Source: Chitinophagaceae bacterium
GTDB taxonomy: Bacteria; Bacteroidota; Bacteroidia; Chitinophagales; Chitinophagaceae
NCBI GenBank assembly: GCA_023957155.1
Contig: JAMLHK010000002.1
Span: 397,260 to 461,259, forward strand
Direction: 5' to 3'
DNA: 64,000 nt
This document shows positions 26,566 to 35,465 of this stretch, one piece after another. The first letter of the stretch is position 1, and each line of letters begins with the position of its first letter. A model generated the notes under the pieces. The model saw only the letters and a program-made list of their open reading frames with translations, was not told the origin of the DNA and made no database searches. The position numbers and the translations under genes were made by a program.

Positions 26566-26750
26566 AATATATTACATTATGACAAATACTTATTACTTTT
26601 TAAATCGGTAAGACAACGTACAACCGTACAGCAGGCAACAGGCGGTTGGGCAATATGGCACTGCGGATGCACTGCCGGCATCATGCTGTTCCCTGAAAAT
26701 ACCTGTTTTAAGCGGCGGAATAATTTTTTTTGTTAAAACTAAAGGAATAG

Positions 26751-26781
26751 TTGTATAACTAATTAATTAGTTCTATTTTTG
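26751..26781 (+). promoter_or_regulatory. promoter with BlaI-type palindromic operator
   Basis: TTG (26751-26753) and TATTTTTG (26774-26781) are 20 bp apart. A perfect 16-bp palindrome AACTAATTAATTAGTT (26757-26772) fills the spacer, so a bound repressor would block the promoter. It lies 19 bp before the BlaI-like gene, which suggests autoregulation. Confidence 0.75.
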
Positions 26782-26800
26782 GACTTATAATTTATATGCT

Positions 26801-27172
26801 ATGTCCTCAGTAAAAAGTTTAACCAAAGCAGAAGAGCAGGTTATGCAATCGGTATGGAAGCTGGAAAAAGCTTTCCTGCGGGAGTTGGTAGATGCCCAGC
26901 CCGACCCCAAACCCCACCAGAATACCGTGGCTACCATTTTAAAAATCTTGGGCGAAAAGGGATTTGTAGGCATTGAGGTTTTTGGGCGTATGCACCGGTA
27001 TTACCCGTTAATCAGTAAAGATGACTATTCTAAAGCGACTATGAAAAATATGGTGAAAAGCTATTTTGAAGGTTCTTTCAGCAATGCGGTTTCCTTTATG
27101 GTTAAAGAGAACAACCTGAGTATTGCAGACCTGGAATTATTACTCAGGTCTTTAAAAAAGAAAGGAAAATAA
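26801..27172 (+). CDS. BlaI/MecI/CopY-family transcriptional repressor
   Basis: A 123-residue winged-helix repressor: LTKAEEQVMQSVWKLEKAF, NTVATILKILGEKGFVGI (recognition helix and wing), and a C-terminal dimerisation helix region (SNAVSFMVKENNLSIADLEL). BlaI proteins bind palindromes and are released by proteolysis after a membrane M56 peptidase senses a signal. The palindrome in its own promoter and the M56 gene 36 bp downstream complete the expected module. Confidence 0.92.
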   Translation: MSSVKSLTKAEEQVMQSVWKLEKAFLRELVDAQPDPKPHQNTVATILKILGEKGFVGIEVFGRMHRYYPLISKDDYSKATMKNMVKSYFEGSFSNAVSFMVKENNLSIADLELLLRSLKKKGK

Positions 27173-27208
27173 GCCGGATATCGTTTTTCAAACTCCAAAC
27201 TGGTCATC

Positions 27209-29299
27209 ATGCCTGCCATTTTCTACTATATATTAAAAGTCCTCCTCTGTTCCGGTATTTTATACGGGTATTATCTTTTGGTGCTGCGTAACCGGGTATT
27301 TCATCGCTGGAACCGGTTTTTCCTGCTTAGTATTATTCCTGTCAGCTTAGTTTTTCCCTTAGCAAAGATAAACCTGGTTCATAACCCGGCATCGGATACC
27401 TCTAACCAGGTCATCAAGCTGTTAAATGTAGTAAGTGTCGGGGATGAAACGATCATAAGTACCTCTGCGGATACGCCTGCTCTTATCTCCGGTTCTGCTT
27501 TAATCGTTGCTGTATATATATTGGTAACACTGATCCTGCTGTTCATGCTTTTTAATATGCTCTATAGCTTAAACCGGATGATCAGGGAAAGTGCAGCTCA
27601 ATACATACAGGATATCCGCCTGATTGATACCGAAGTGAAGGGGACGCCCTTTTCCTTCTTCAACAACATATTCTGGGATAACAAAAAAATTGATATTGAA
27701 TCCGCGGCAGGTCAGCAGATATTTAAGCATGAGCTTGCCCATGTAAAGGAAAAGCATAGCGCGGATAAGCTGTTCATTAATATCACACTGATCTTTTTCT
27801 GGTGTAATCCCTTTTTCTGGTTAATACGCCGGGAATTGGGCCTGATCCATGAGTTTATTGCAGACCATAAAGCCGTAGAGGACAGTGATACCAGTGCCCT
27901 GGCGGCCATGATCCTGCAGGCGGCTTATCCACAGCATAACCTGGGCATCACCAATAGTTTCTTCTCGTCATCCATAAAAAGAAGAATACTCATGCTGACT
28001 AAAATGAAAAATCCCAAAGTAAATTATATCAGCCGGATACTCGTTCTGCCGTTGCTAACCTTTCTGTTTACTGCTTTTGCTATTAAAGTTAAACATACGA
28101 TAACGGTAAAGGAGATTGTACTTGCAGATGCAGTAGTTGAAAGACCCGTTACGGTAGTGATAGATGCGGGTCATGGCGGACGGGACGCCGGCACAAAAGC
28201 GCCGGGCGACATTTTTGAAAAAGACATTGCACTTGCCCTGGCAAAAAAGATCCGGCAGCTGAATACTAACCCGTCTGTTCATATCCTGTTAACCCGGGAA
28301 GCTGATGAGAATCTTTCCGTAAGAGACAAGGTGAATTGGACAATGAAGCAAAACCCGGATATGCTGATATCACTTCATGTGGGATTGGATCAAAATCCTC
28401 TTCGCTCGGGCTTTGATATGTATATTGGAAATGCCCCGTCAAAACATACCGATAATTCAAAGGTACTGGCAAGTATTTTATCCGAAGAAATTAAAGCCAC
28501 CTATAAAGTATCTCCTGAATTGTATCGCAGGGAAAGCAAAGGTACATGGACCCTTGATGCTCCCGGAATAGATTACCCGGGCGTTTTAATTGAATGTGGA
28601 TATATGTCGAACAAAGACGATCTTGAATTTATAATTCAACGGAGTAATCAGGAAAAGATAGCTAAAAATATACTGGATGCTATTATTAGATATACAAAAT
28701 CATACACCGGGCATAAGGAGCTGTTGAATATTTTTCCCGTTAGTGAACCTCCGGTAACAGAAACATTTTCTGCTGTTCCGGTTGCCGCCAATCCGCCCCG
28801 TCCTGAAATTAAATTAGATGAAATCCCCGCTAAGGATAACAGGATTGTTGGGATGGTTAACTATAACATTCAGACCGCCCCTCTGCTCCATCTTACGGAT
28901 ACTATCCGCCGGGAGGTTAAATCCGTTGATATCACTAAGGATGACCAGGTTATTATAATATACAGCGATAATACGGCAGTGAAGGTTACCAAAGAAGAAG
29001 CCACGAAGATGGGGGTAGCGCTTCCCCCGGTTAAAAATACATTTCCTTTACGTACAACTATAGATTCTGTCCTGTTTATCATAGATGGAAATGAACTGCC
29101 GAGAGGGGAAAGACCGGATCTGACCGTTTCTCCTGAACAAATTAAGGAAATCCGTGTTTTAAAAGGAGAAGAGTCCATTAAAAAATATAACGAAAAAGGG
29201 CGAAACGGTGTGGTGGAGATCACAACAAAGCATAATGGGAATCTGGAGGAAAAAACTATTGTAGGCAAACCATCCAATTCTACCCCGGGTGGTGATTGA
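27209..29299 (+). CDS. M56 (BlaR1-like) membrane peptidase fused to an Amidase_3 domain and a plug-like tail
   Basis: A 696-residue protein. Residues 1-295 are an M56/BlaR1-type domain with about five TM segments and the zinc site HELAH (174-178) plus EFIAD (215). Residues ~312-495 are an N-acetylmuramoyl-L-alanine amidase (Amidase_3) domain, with VIDAGHGGRDAG (His322), FEKD (Glu337), ISLHVG (His390) and LIECGYMSN (Glu462); all four zinc/catalytic positions are kept. The tail (~600-680) resembles a TonB-receptor plug fragment (LTVSPEQIKEIRVLKGEES). It probably senses an envelope signal and cleaves the BlaI-like repressor; the amidase part may act on, or sense, peptidoglycan outside the membrane. 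Confidence 0.85.
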   Translation: MPAIFYYILKVLLCSGILYGYYLLVLRNRVFHRWNRFFLLSIIPVSLVFPLAKINLVHNPASDTSNQVIKLLNVVSVGDETIISTSADTPALISGSALIVAVYILVTLILLFMLFNMLYSLNRMIRESAAQYIQDIRLIDTEVKGTPFSFFNNIFWDNKKIDIESAAGQQIFKHELAHVKEKHSADKLFINITLIFFWCNPFFWLIRRELGLIHEFIADHKAVEDSDTSALAAMILQAAYPQHNLGITNSFFSSSIKRRILMLTKMKNPKVNYISRILVLPLLTFLFTAFAIKVKHTITVKEIVLADAVVERPVTVVIDAGHGGRDAGTKAPGDIFEKDIALALAKKIRQLNTNPSVHILLTREADENLSVRDKVNWTMKQNPDMLISLHVGLDQNPLRSGFDMYIGNAPSKHTDNSKVLASILSEEIKATYKVSPELYRRESKGTWTLDAPGIDYPGVLIECGYMSNKDDLEFIIQRSNQEKIAKNILDAIIRYTKSYTGHKELLNIFPVSEPPVTETFSAVPVAANPPRPEIKLDEIPAKDNRIVGMVNYNIQTAPLLHLTDTIRREVKSVDITKDDQVIIIYSDNTAVKVTKEEATKMGVALPPVKNTFPLRTTIDSVLFIIDGNELPRGERPDLTVSPEQIKEIRVLKGEESIKKYNEKGRNGVVEITTKHNGNLEEKTIVGKPSNSTPGGD

Positions 29300-29505
29300 C
29301 GTCGTTAAAAACGGGCCGAAATGGGTACGGGCTATGCAAAATGGTAACGTAGTGACCTCTTACAGAAAGCAGCCGGTAACGTTTCAGATAGCAGATGTAA
29401 AATAAAATTCGAGGTATAGGGAAAGATTCCTCTAAAACCGAAAGAAGCATGAATAATAAAACCTGTATAACTTTCTTTATTTCTCTCATATAAGAAAAAT
29501 GGCCA

Positions 29506-30909
29506 ATGAGTATTAGATTTTTGATTCCACTTTCCTTTATCTTTTCTTTTTTATTTTGCTACTCACAAAACAGAAAAGAGCCTAATGACATTATATTTTC
29601 GGGAAAGATCACAAATGTCCCAACTCAACTCAATGGGAAAAAAATAATTAGCATAAAGACGGAGTTCCTCTTAATGGGAGACACCATGTATCGAAAAGAA
29701 ATTGTACTATCTGATGATGGTACATTTGAGGTTAATATTAGCGGTGGTACTGGCTTATATACTCTTTTTGACGGAACAAATGCAATGAGGCTTTTTTTAC
29801 GCAAATCGAAAAGATATGTAATTGACTATAATGCTAAAGCTTTTCAAAATGAGAAAGTCCAACTGGGAGGGGCAGATACTGCCATTAACAGGTATTTCGT
29901 AGAAAAATATCAAAACAGAGTGTTTGTTGACCGGAACACAAAAAGGTCTGAAGAAGACTATCGACAGTATCTTGGCAACATAAAAAAACAACAGTTGCAA
30001 AGACTTGAAAAGAGCAAACTTCCAACAAAACTAAAACAGGATGAAGCTAAATACATTGGGTATGAGTACCTATACGAACTTAATATTTTCCTTTTAATGA
30101 AAGGGCAAAGAGAACCTTCCAAGGCATCTCGTGATGAGTTGGCAATAAATTACACAAACGAGCAGGAATATAAAAAGCAACACTACTATGCCAATCTGGT
30201 ATACGATTATTATACCTTAGAAAAGCTTAATCAGGTAAAGCGGGAATATAAAAAGAAAGACAGTCTTTATTCAGTAGACCAGCATATAATAAAGTTATTG
30301 GATTCGCTTGTACCTAATCAGTATATCAAAAACGACCTGATAAAACAAAGTGCAAGATATTATTTAGTACAAGCAAAGGACAAAGAGGCTTTTTTTAACG
30401 ACCTTAAAAAGTATTATACTGGCCATGACGAGGCGTTCAGACAAACCACATATGACACTTATTTGCGTTTAACAAAACTAAAAAAAGGTACACCTTCTCC
30501 TGAATTTTCTAACTATCAAAATTTTAACGGTGGCAGTAATTCCCTGACAGATTTTAGAGGCAAGTATGTATTCATTGACATTTGGGCTACATGGTGTGCA
30601 AATTGTTGGAATGAATTACCTTATTTAAAAAAGTTAGAAAAAGAGTATGAGGGAAAAAATGTTGTTTTTGTTAGCATGTCATGGGATAAGGTTGAAGGTG
30701 AATGGAGGAAAACCATAAAAGAAGAGAATTTAACAGGAATCCAGTTGCTTGCCAAAGGTAAAGATGACCCCTTTTTAAAGGCATTTGCAGTTACTGGCAT
30801 TCCACGCTACATTTTTATAGATCCCAATGGTAATATTCTCGACTATAACGCACCGAGTCCATCAGAAAAAGAAAAAATGAAAAAATTATTTGATAATGCC
30901 GGGTTATAA
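29506..30909 (+). CDS. TlpA-like thioredoxin-domain protein (CANC)
   Basis: A 467-residue exported protein with a signal peptide (FLIPLSFIFSFLFCYSQ), a ~300-residue helical and beta N-terminal region rich in Lys and Tyr, and a C-terminal TlpA/ResA thioredoxin domain: FIDIWATWCANCWNELPYLK (CxxC = CANC), VFVSMSWD and the cis-Pro GIPRYIFIDPNG. It would reduce or isomerise periplasmic disulfides. The gene is clearly AT-richer than its neighbours, which suggests it was acquired. Confidence 0.82.
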   Translation: MSIRFLIPLSFIFSFLFCYSQNRKEPNDIIFSGKITNVPTQLNGKKIISIKTEFLLMGDTMYRKEIVLSDDGTFEVNISGGTGLYTLFDGTNAMRLFLRKSKRYVIDYNAKAFQNEKVQLGGADTAINRYFVEKYQNRVFVDRNTKRSEEDYRQYLGNIKKQQLQRLEKSKLPTKLKQDEAKYIGYEYLYELNIFLLMKGQREPSKASRDELAINYTNEQEYKKQHYYANLVYDYYTLEKLNQVKREYKKKDSLYSVDQHIIKLLDSLVPNQYIKNDLIKQSARYYLVQAKDKEAFFNDLKKYYTGHDEAFRQTTYDTYLRLTKLKKGTPSPEFSNYQNFNGGSNSLTDFRGKYVFIDIWATWCANCWNELPYLKKLEKEYEGKNVVFVSMSWDKVEGEWRKTIKEENLTGIQLLAKGKDDPFLKAFAVTGIPRYIFIDPNGNILDYNAPSPSEKEKMKKLFDNAGL

Positions 30910-31114
30910 TATGTGGGAAGAAAACCAACTGCCAATAGCAGACTTGGAAAAAATGCGGGCAGACGGGAAACATTCGTCAACTTTTGATTCTTTGTTTGGG
31001 CTTTGTACTGGCAAACCTAAAGCCTATAGCGGGATATTACAGGCTATATAAAGGGGGCATGATCTGCGTTCGCAGGATAAGTTGGTCGTAATGGAACCGT
31101 ATAGAATAAAATTG

Positions 31115-32326
31115 CTACTCCAGTACATACTTGTTTTGAGCTGCATAAAGGCCGGTAATAAGCAATAAAACTGCTGCTATCACCAATAGCAAAAAAGGCA
31201 GGTTCCAGGAGTTAGTCCAGCCATATAATGCACCGAATAACGGAGGTCCTACAGCCGCCTCAAAATACCCGACCGACTGCGACATACCCGAAAGAGCGGC
31301 AGATTCCGTAACATGCTTTGTACGTAAAATAAAAAAAATAGTTGCCAGCGAAAATGCCAGTCCGATAGCAATACCTACCAGGACCGTAGCCATGATAATA
31401 TATGTGGTTTTAAATACAATGATCAGTAATAAGCCGGTCATGAGTAAAATAAAAGTAAACCATATCAGCGCCGCCTGGTTTTTCATTTTATCAGCGAGTA
31501 AGGGACCTATGATCATCATAGGCACCTGCCCCATTTGCATATACGAAAGTATCCATCCGGATCTGTCGGGGTCCATTCCCCAGCTTTGTAAAACGGCAGG
31601 AAGCCAGGCGGTAAAAACATAGAAGATAATGGATTGCAACCCCATAAAAACCGATATCTGCCAGGCTAAACGCGACTTCCAGATAGCCCGTATGGTTTTC
31701 GTCCCGGAAGGAGCGGCCGTCAGCCCGTTTTTCCCGGTCATGGGCAGCCAGCAGAAAAATGTAACTAATGCAAGCACGCCCCAGATACCGATGGAACCCC
31801 TCCAGCCCAACCCGCCTATCTTTCCCAGACGGATGCTGTAACCTACGGCTATGGCGGAAGCGAGATTCATGGAAACTAAGTAAATACCGGTCACTAATCC
31901 TGTTTTATCCGGGAATCGCCTTTTAATGAGGGCCGGCATCAATACGTTCCCGATGGTAATAGCAATGCCTATAAAAGCCGAGCCGGCCAAAAGAAAAGGA
32001 ATATTCCCTGCAGAGCGGATAAAAGTTCCGAGGGCAAGGATACCGAGTGAAAAAAGCAAAATCCTTTCCAACCCGATCATTCCCGACAGACGGGGCATAA
32101 AGGCGGAAAATAAGGAAAAGCAAATCAAAGGAATAGCGGTAATCAGTCCCACTAAAGCAGGCGTAAGACGCAGGGCCTCCGTCATTTCAGGAATGACGGG
32201 TCCGACAGCCGTAATAGGCGCACGTAAATTTGCAGCCATCAGGATGATGCAAAACAACAGGATGCATACCTTCCATGTCGGAATTTTTCTCACTGGTGCG
32301 TGGTAATTGTTATTGAGTAAGGACAA
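31115..32326 (-). CDS. MFS transporter, CynX/NimT-like
   Basis: A 403-residue, 12-TM permease. The N-terminal AANLRAPITAVGPVIPEMTE is the signature of the CynX/YycB branch, linked to cyanate or nitroimidazole transport, although most members have no proven substrate. FPDKTGLVTGIYLVSMNLAS marks TM5. It follows a ~200-bp gap after the thioredoxin-like gene and converges on it. Confidence 0.82.
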   Translation of the reverse strand: MSLLNNNYHAPVRKIPTWKVCILLFCIILMAANLRAPITAVGPVIPEMTEALRLTPALVGLITAIPLICFSLFSAFMPRLSGMIGLERILLFSLGILALGTFIRSAGNIPFLLAGSAFIGIAITIGNVLMPALIKRRFPDKTGLVTGIYLVSMNLASAIAVGYSIRLGKIGGLGWRGSIGIWGVLALVTFFCWLPMTGKNGLTAAPSGTKTIRAIWKSRLAWQISVFMGLQSIIFYVFTAWLPAVLQSWGMDPDRSGWILSYMQMGQVPMMIIGPLLADKMKNQAALIWFTFILLMTGLLLIIVFKTTYIIMATVLVGIAIGLAFSLATIFFILRTKHVTESAALSGMSQSVGYFEAAVGPPLFGALYGWTNSWNLPFLLLVIAAVLLLITGLYAAQNKYVLE

Positions 32327-32386
32327 ATAAAAAATGTCGAAGTCATTGTATCTCTTTATGATATTATATATACCTCAATTTTAAGT

Positions 32387-33520
32387 TCATTTTTGGTACG
32401 TCAGCTTCTTTGCATGCTTCTGGGCTTTTAGAGCCAGCTCTGTAGCAAGGAAACAATGCTCCTGGGACATGGCGGTCTCCGTACGATTGATGATATCATG
32501 AACAAATTGTTCTCCGAACGGCAAGGCGCTATCATTACAGTCTATGTATATCGCCTCTTTTTGATTGACTAAGTAAAGGTGGTTACCTCCTTTGTGGTCG
32601 CTGACAATATCAATGTTTTTCCGGATTTCGATATAACCGTCCGTACCGAGTATCGTCAGGCGCCCGTCTCCCCATGATTTTAATGCATCGGGCGTAAACC
32701 AGTCTACACGTATATACCCCGTACCCTGATTACCTCTTATTAATACATCGCCGAAATCTTCAAATTCCGGGTATTGGGGAAAGTGCAGGTTGCCGGTCTG
32801 TGCGCTGACAACTTCAGCCTGTGTAGAGTTGGTAAAAAACAGAAACTGATCAAACTGGTGAGCGCCGATATCCGTAATGATGCCCCCGTAATATTTTTTA
32901 TCAAAGAACCATTCCGGCCGGGAAGCCGCGTTCATCCGGTGCGGACCTAAACCGACTGTTTGTATTACGTTACCTATTGCCCCTTCTTTAACCAATTCGC
33001 CGGCTTTTACAGTGGCTTTGTTTTCCAGTCGTTCGCTGTACATGATTGTATACATCCGTTTGGTTTCCTTTTGCACACGCCGGACTACAGCTAATTGTTC
33101 TAAAGTGGTAATACCGGGCTTATCCACCAGGTAATCTTTACCGTGTTTCATTACTTCAATACCGAGGGGTGCACGTTCAACCGGTATACCTGAGCTAAGC
33201 ACCAATTGTATAGAATCATCTTCCAGTATTTCTTTTTCATTTCGCACGGGTATAGCGGCAGGAAAACGTTTTGCAAAAGCTGCGGCAAGCTCCGGTTCCT
33301 TCACATAAAAGGAAACGAGTTGTCCCCCACCCTGCGTTACGGCATTTATCATACCGTAAATATGGGGATGATTGATATGGATAACAGCAAACCTGACTTT
33401 CGGCTCCAGGCGTTTTACAGGGGATGCTGAAGAAGTTAAAGAGGAAAGAATAGTCATACCGGCTGCTGCTTTGGAACTGTTTTTTATAAATTGTCTTCGG
33501 TTGAATGAAAAATGATACAT
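32387..33520 (-). CDS. Gfo/Idh/MocA-family oxidoreductase, Tat-exported
   Basis: A 377-residue protein. It opens with a twin-Arg signal (FNRRQFIKNSSKAAAGMTIL), so it folds in the cytoplasm and is exported. A NAD(P)-binding Rossmann domain follows (VRFAVIHINHPH; AKRFPAAIPVRNEKEI), then the family motif DKPGITTLEQLAVV (EKP variant, here VDKPG) and a C-terminal alpha/beta domain with DIGAHQFDQFLFF. It probably oxidises or reduces a sugar derivative. The start at 33520 was chosen for the Tat motif; the longer frame adds 21 unlikely residues. Confidence 0.82.
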   Translation of the reverse strand: MYHFSFNRRQFIKNSSKAAAGMTILSSLTSSASPVKRLEPKVRFAVIHINHPHIYGMINAVTQGGGQLVSFYVKEPELAAAFAKRFPAAIPVRNEKEILEDDSIQLVLSSGIPVERAPLGIEVMKHGKDYLVDKPGITTLEQLAVVRRVQKETKRMYTIMYSERLENKATVKAGELVKEGAIGNVIQTVGLGPHRMNAASRPEWFFDKKYYGGIITDIGAHQFDQFLFFTNSTQAEVVSAQTGNLHFPQYPEFEDFGDVLIRGNQGTGYIRVDWFTPDALKSWGDGRLTILGTDGYIEIRKNIDIVSDHKGGNHLYLVNQKEAIYIDCNDSALPFGEQFVHDIINRTETAMSQEHCFLATELALKAQKHAKKLTYQK

Positions 33521-33713
33521 ATATATTATTTTTATCGGATTTGATTTTGTCCGCCTAAAATTAAAGCAAAAAAAATTGCTCATTTTAATATCATGAAATA
33601 CAGGTGTTTCCCTCGCAGCACGGTTTTTCCCTTAATCGTAACTGATATTCCCAAAAGCGTAAATGACTCACGGCCCTTATCTCTTCTTTTGCAGGAAATA
33701 TCATATTTTGCTC

Positions 33714-34664
33714 ATGCAACCGGCTCATAACCCTGTGTCATTTTTATTTGTTTTAATGATTTCCTCTGTCCTTTTTTCATGTAATCCGGGAAACAGGGAG
33801 ACGGAAAGTGAAAGTAACGATCGGAAGATCGGTGTGTTGCTTGTTAACCACGGTTCGCGCTCCGAAGCCTGGCGTAACAGTTTATTAGACCTTGAAAAAA
33901 ATGTAAGAGACTCCATTTTACAGGGTGGTGAGATAAAAGATGTAAAAACAGCTTTTATGGAGTACACCGAACCCTCCATAGCCACCAGGCTGAAAGAATT
34001 TGACCGGGAAGGCTACTCCGATGTAATTCTTGTCCCGGTATTCCTTACCGTAAGTTCCCACTCCTTTGATGATATACCCACCCTGATCGGACAAAAGGAT
34101 GATCCGCAGTCTATAGAATCCTTTAAGATTGAGAAAATGGAGCGGTATACGCCCCAGGCTAAGGTTCATATTACGCCATTGCTGGACTTCACGGATATTC
34201 TGAAGAAAAATATTTTGAGAAGATATACGGAAGTGAGTAAAGACGCTGCCAATGAAGGATTGGTATTGATTGCTTACGGTGATAAAACCTATAATACAGA
34301 GTGGACACGACTGATGCAGAATGTGGGAGATTATGTTAAAGAACATACCGCTGTTACCGATTATGATTTTGGATGGTGCGGTCATATTGCGCATTATAAT
34401 CCTGATTCTACCACGCTACCGGTAAGCCAGGTCCTGAAAAAGAAAAAAGAAGCCGTTGTCATCCCCGTTCTGGTTGCTTTTGACGAAATGTTCCAGGGCA
34501 GGATCATTCCCAACGGAATTAAAAAAATACCTTCTTCAAAAGAGAAAGTGATATACCGTCCTGATGCTATTTTGCCCGACAGGAATGTGGAGGAATGGGT
34601 GATCCGGACATCACTTGATTTTTCTAATAATATTGTACATCCGAAGACCGCTAAAGCTAAGTAA
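33714..34664 (+). CDS. lipoprotein class II chelatase (CbiK/CbiX-like), candidate heme dechelatase
   Basis: A 316-residue lipoprotein; the lipobox SSVLFSC puts the lipid on Cys23. The mature chain resembles sirohydrochlorin cobalto/ferrochelatases: VLLVNHGSR with His46 at the start of the first Rossmann-like half, VPVFLTVSSHSFDDIP with His116, and a second half with VLIAYGDKTYN and FGWCGHIAHYN (His224, His227). In cytoplasmic relatives these His residues bind the metal inserted into a tetrapyrrole. Its envelope location and the HmuY/TonB neighbours suggest it handles imported heme, perhaps removing iron. It shares one base with the PepSY gene (TAATG), so the two are coupled. Confidence 0.75.
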   Translation: MQPAHNPVSFLFVLMISSVLFSCNPGNRETESESNDRKIGVLLVNHGSRSEAWRNSLLDLEKNVRDSILQGGEIKDVKTAFMEYTEPSIATRLKEFDREGYSDVILVPVFLTVSSHSFDDIPTLIGQKDDPQSIESFKIEKMERYTPQAKVHITPLLDFTDILKKNILRRYTEVSKDAANEGLVLIAYGDKTYNTEWTRLMQNVGDYVKEHTAVTDYDFGWCGHIAHYNPDSTTLPVSQVLKKKKEAVVIPVLVAFDEMFQGRIIPNGIKKIPSSKEKVIYRPDAILPDRNVEEWVIRTSLDFSNNIVHPKTAKAK

Positions 34665-35242
34665 TGTTTTCAGCATCTACCGGTCGGAAACTGCGCCGGC
34701 TTAACCTTACCTGGCACAGAGACCTTGGATATTTCTTCTCTTCCCTGATTATTATTTACTGTATTTCAGGGCTTGCGCTCAATCATTTGGATGACTGGGA
34801 CCCTGATTTTATTATTCACCGTAAGACCGTTCAATTCCCGGCAAATCTTTCCGTGAGCCAGGTTACCGATGATAAGGTTGCCGAATTCAGCAAGTTGGTA
34901 GAGGAGTCTCATTTCAAAATCTACGATTTTCCCACGGATAACCAGGTGAAGATATATTATGACAATGCCTCGTTACACGTGAACCTGGAAACCGGGACGG
35001 GACAATATGAGAAGATAGTGAAACGGCATCTTTTTTATGAAGCTAATGTGCTTCACCGCAACAGCCTGGCCGGCTGGAAATGGGTATCCGATATTTTTGC
35101 GATAATGCTTATCGTGATCAGCGTCACGGGGCTGTTTATTCTTCGCGGAAAATATGGTTTTAGAAGAAGGGGCGCCTGGTTTATGTTAGCGGGTTTATTG
35201 TTGCCGGTTGTTGCCGTTTGGCTGTTTTATTATACCAGTTAG
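34664..35242 (+). CDS. PepSY-associated membrane protein
   Basis: A 192-residue inner-membrane protein with about three TM segments: YFFSSLIIIYCISGLALNH near the N-terminus (PepSY_TM type, with conserved His before and after), then a periplasmic PepSY-like middle part, and LIVISVTGLFILRG with a final hydrophobic hairpin. PepSY_TM proteins accompany TonB receptors and may act as heme or ferric reductases; His pairs on TM helices could hold heme. It starts at the last base of the chelatase gene and belongs to the same operon. Confidence 0.78.
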   Translation: MFSASTGRKLRRLNLTWHRDLGYFFSSLIIIYCISGLALNHLDDWDPDFIIHRKTVQFPANLSVSQVTDDKVAEFSKLVEESHFKIYDFPTDNQVKIYYDNASLHVNLETGTGQYEKIVKRHLFYEANVLHRNSLAGWKWVSDIFAIMLIVISVTGLFILRGKYGFRRRGAWFMLAGLLLPVVAVWLFYYTS

Positions 35243-35465
35243 GTGTTCAACGGAATATTATATTAACTGCCGCTTTTTCTTTGATATGAAAACACGGTAT
35301 TTTGTCATGGGAAAGTCAGATTTCCCGTTTCGTAAATAGTTTTCCTTTCTGCGCAAGGCCGGTTGAAAATTCTGTTACACTTTTGCAGTGCCGGATGAAA
35401 ATAAATCCTGCTGGCTGGCTGAAAGCCGGGAAACACAGCAAAGAGATCCATCCATAAAAATAAGT

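Noticed and set aside
26608-26710. A further copy of the island dyad element
   Set aside because: There are short similarities (CAACCGTACAG, TGTTCC), but no paired arms and no shared long block were found.
30910-31114. Dyad element after the CANC thioredoxin gene
   Set aside because: Only short matches such as TGCCAATAG are shared with element C; no inverted arms.
35243-35465. Cobalamin riboswitch before the TonB receptor
   Set aside because: The leader lacks the conserved B12-box and core blocks; the heme-type neighbours also argue against vitamin B12.
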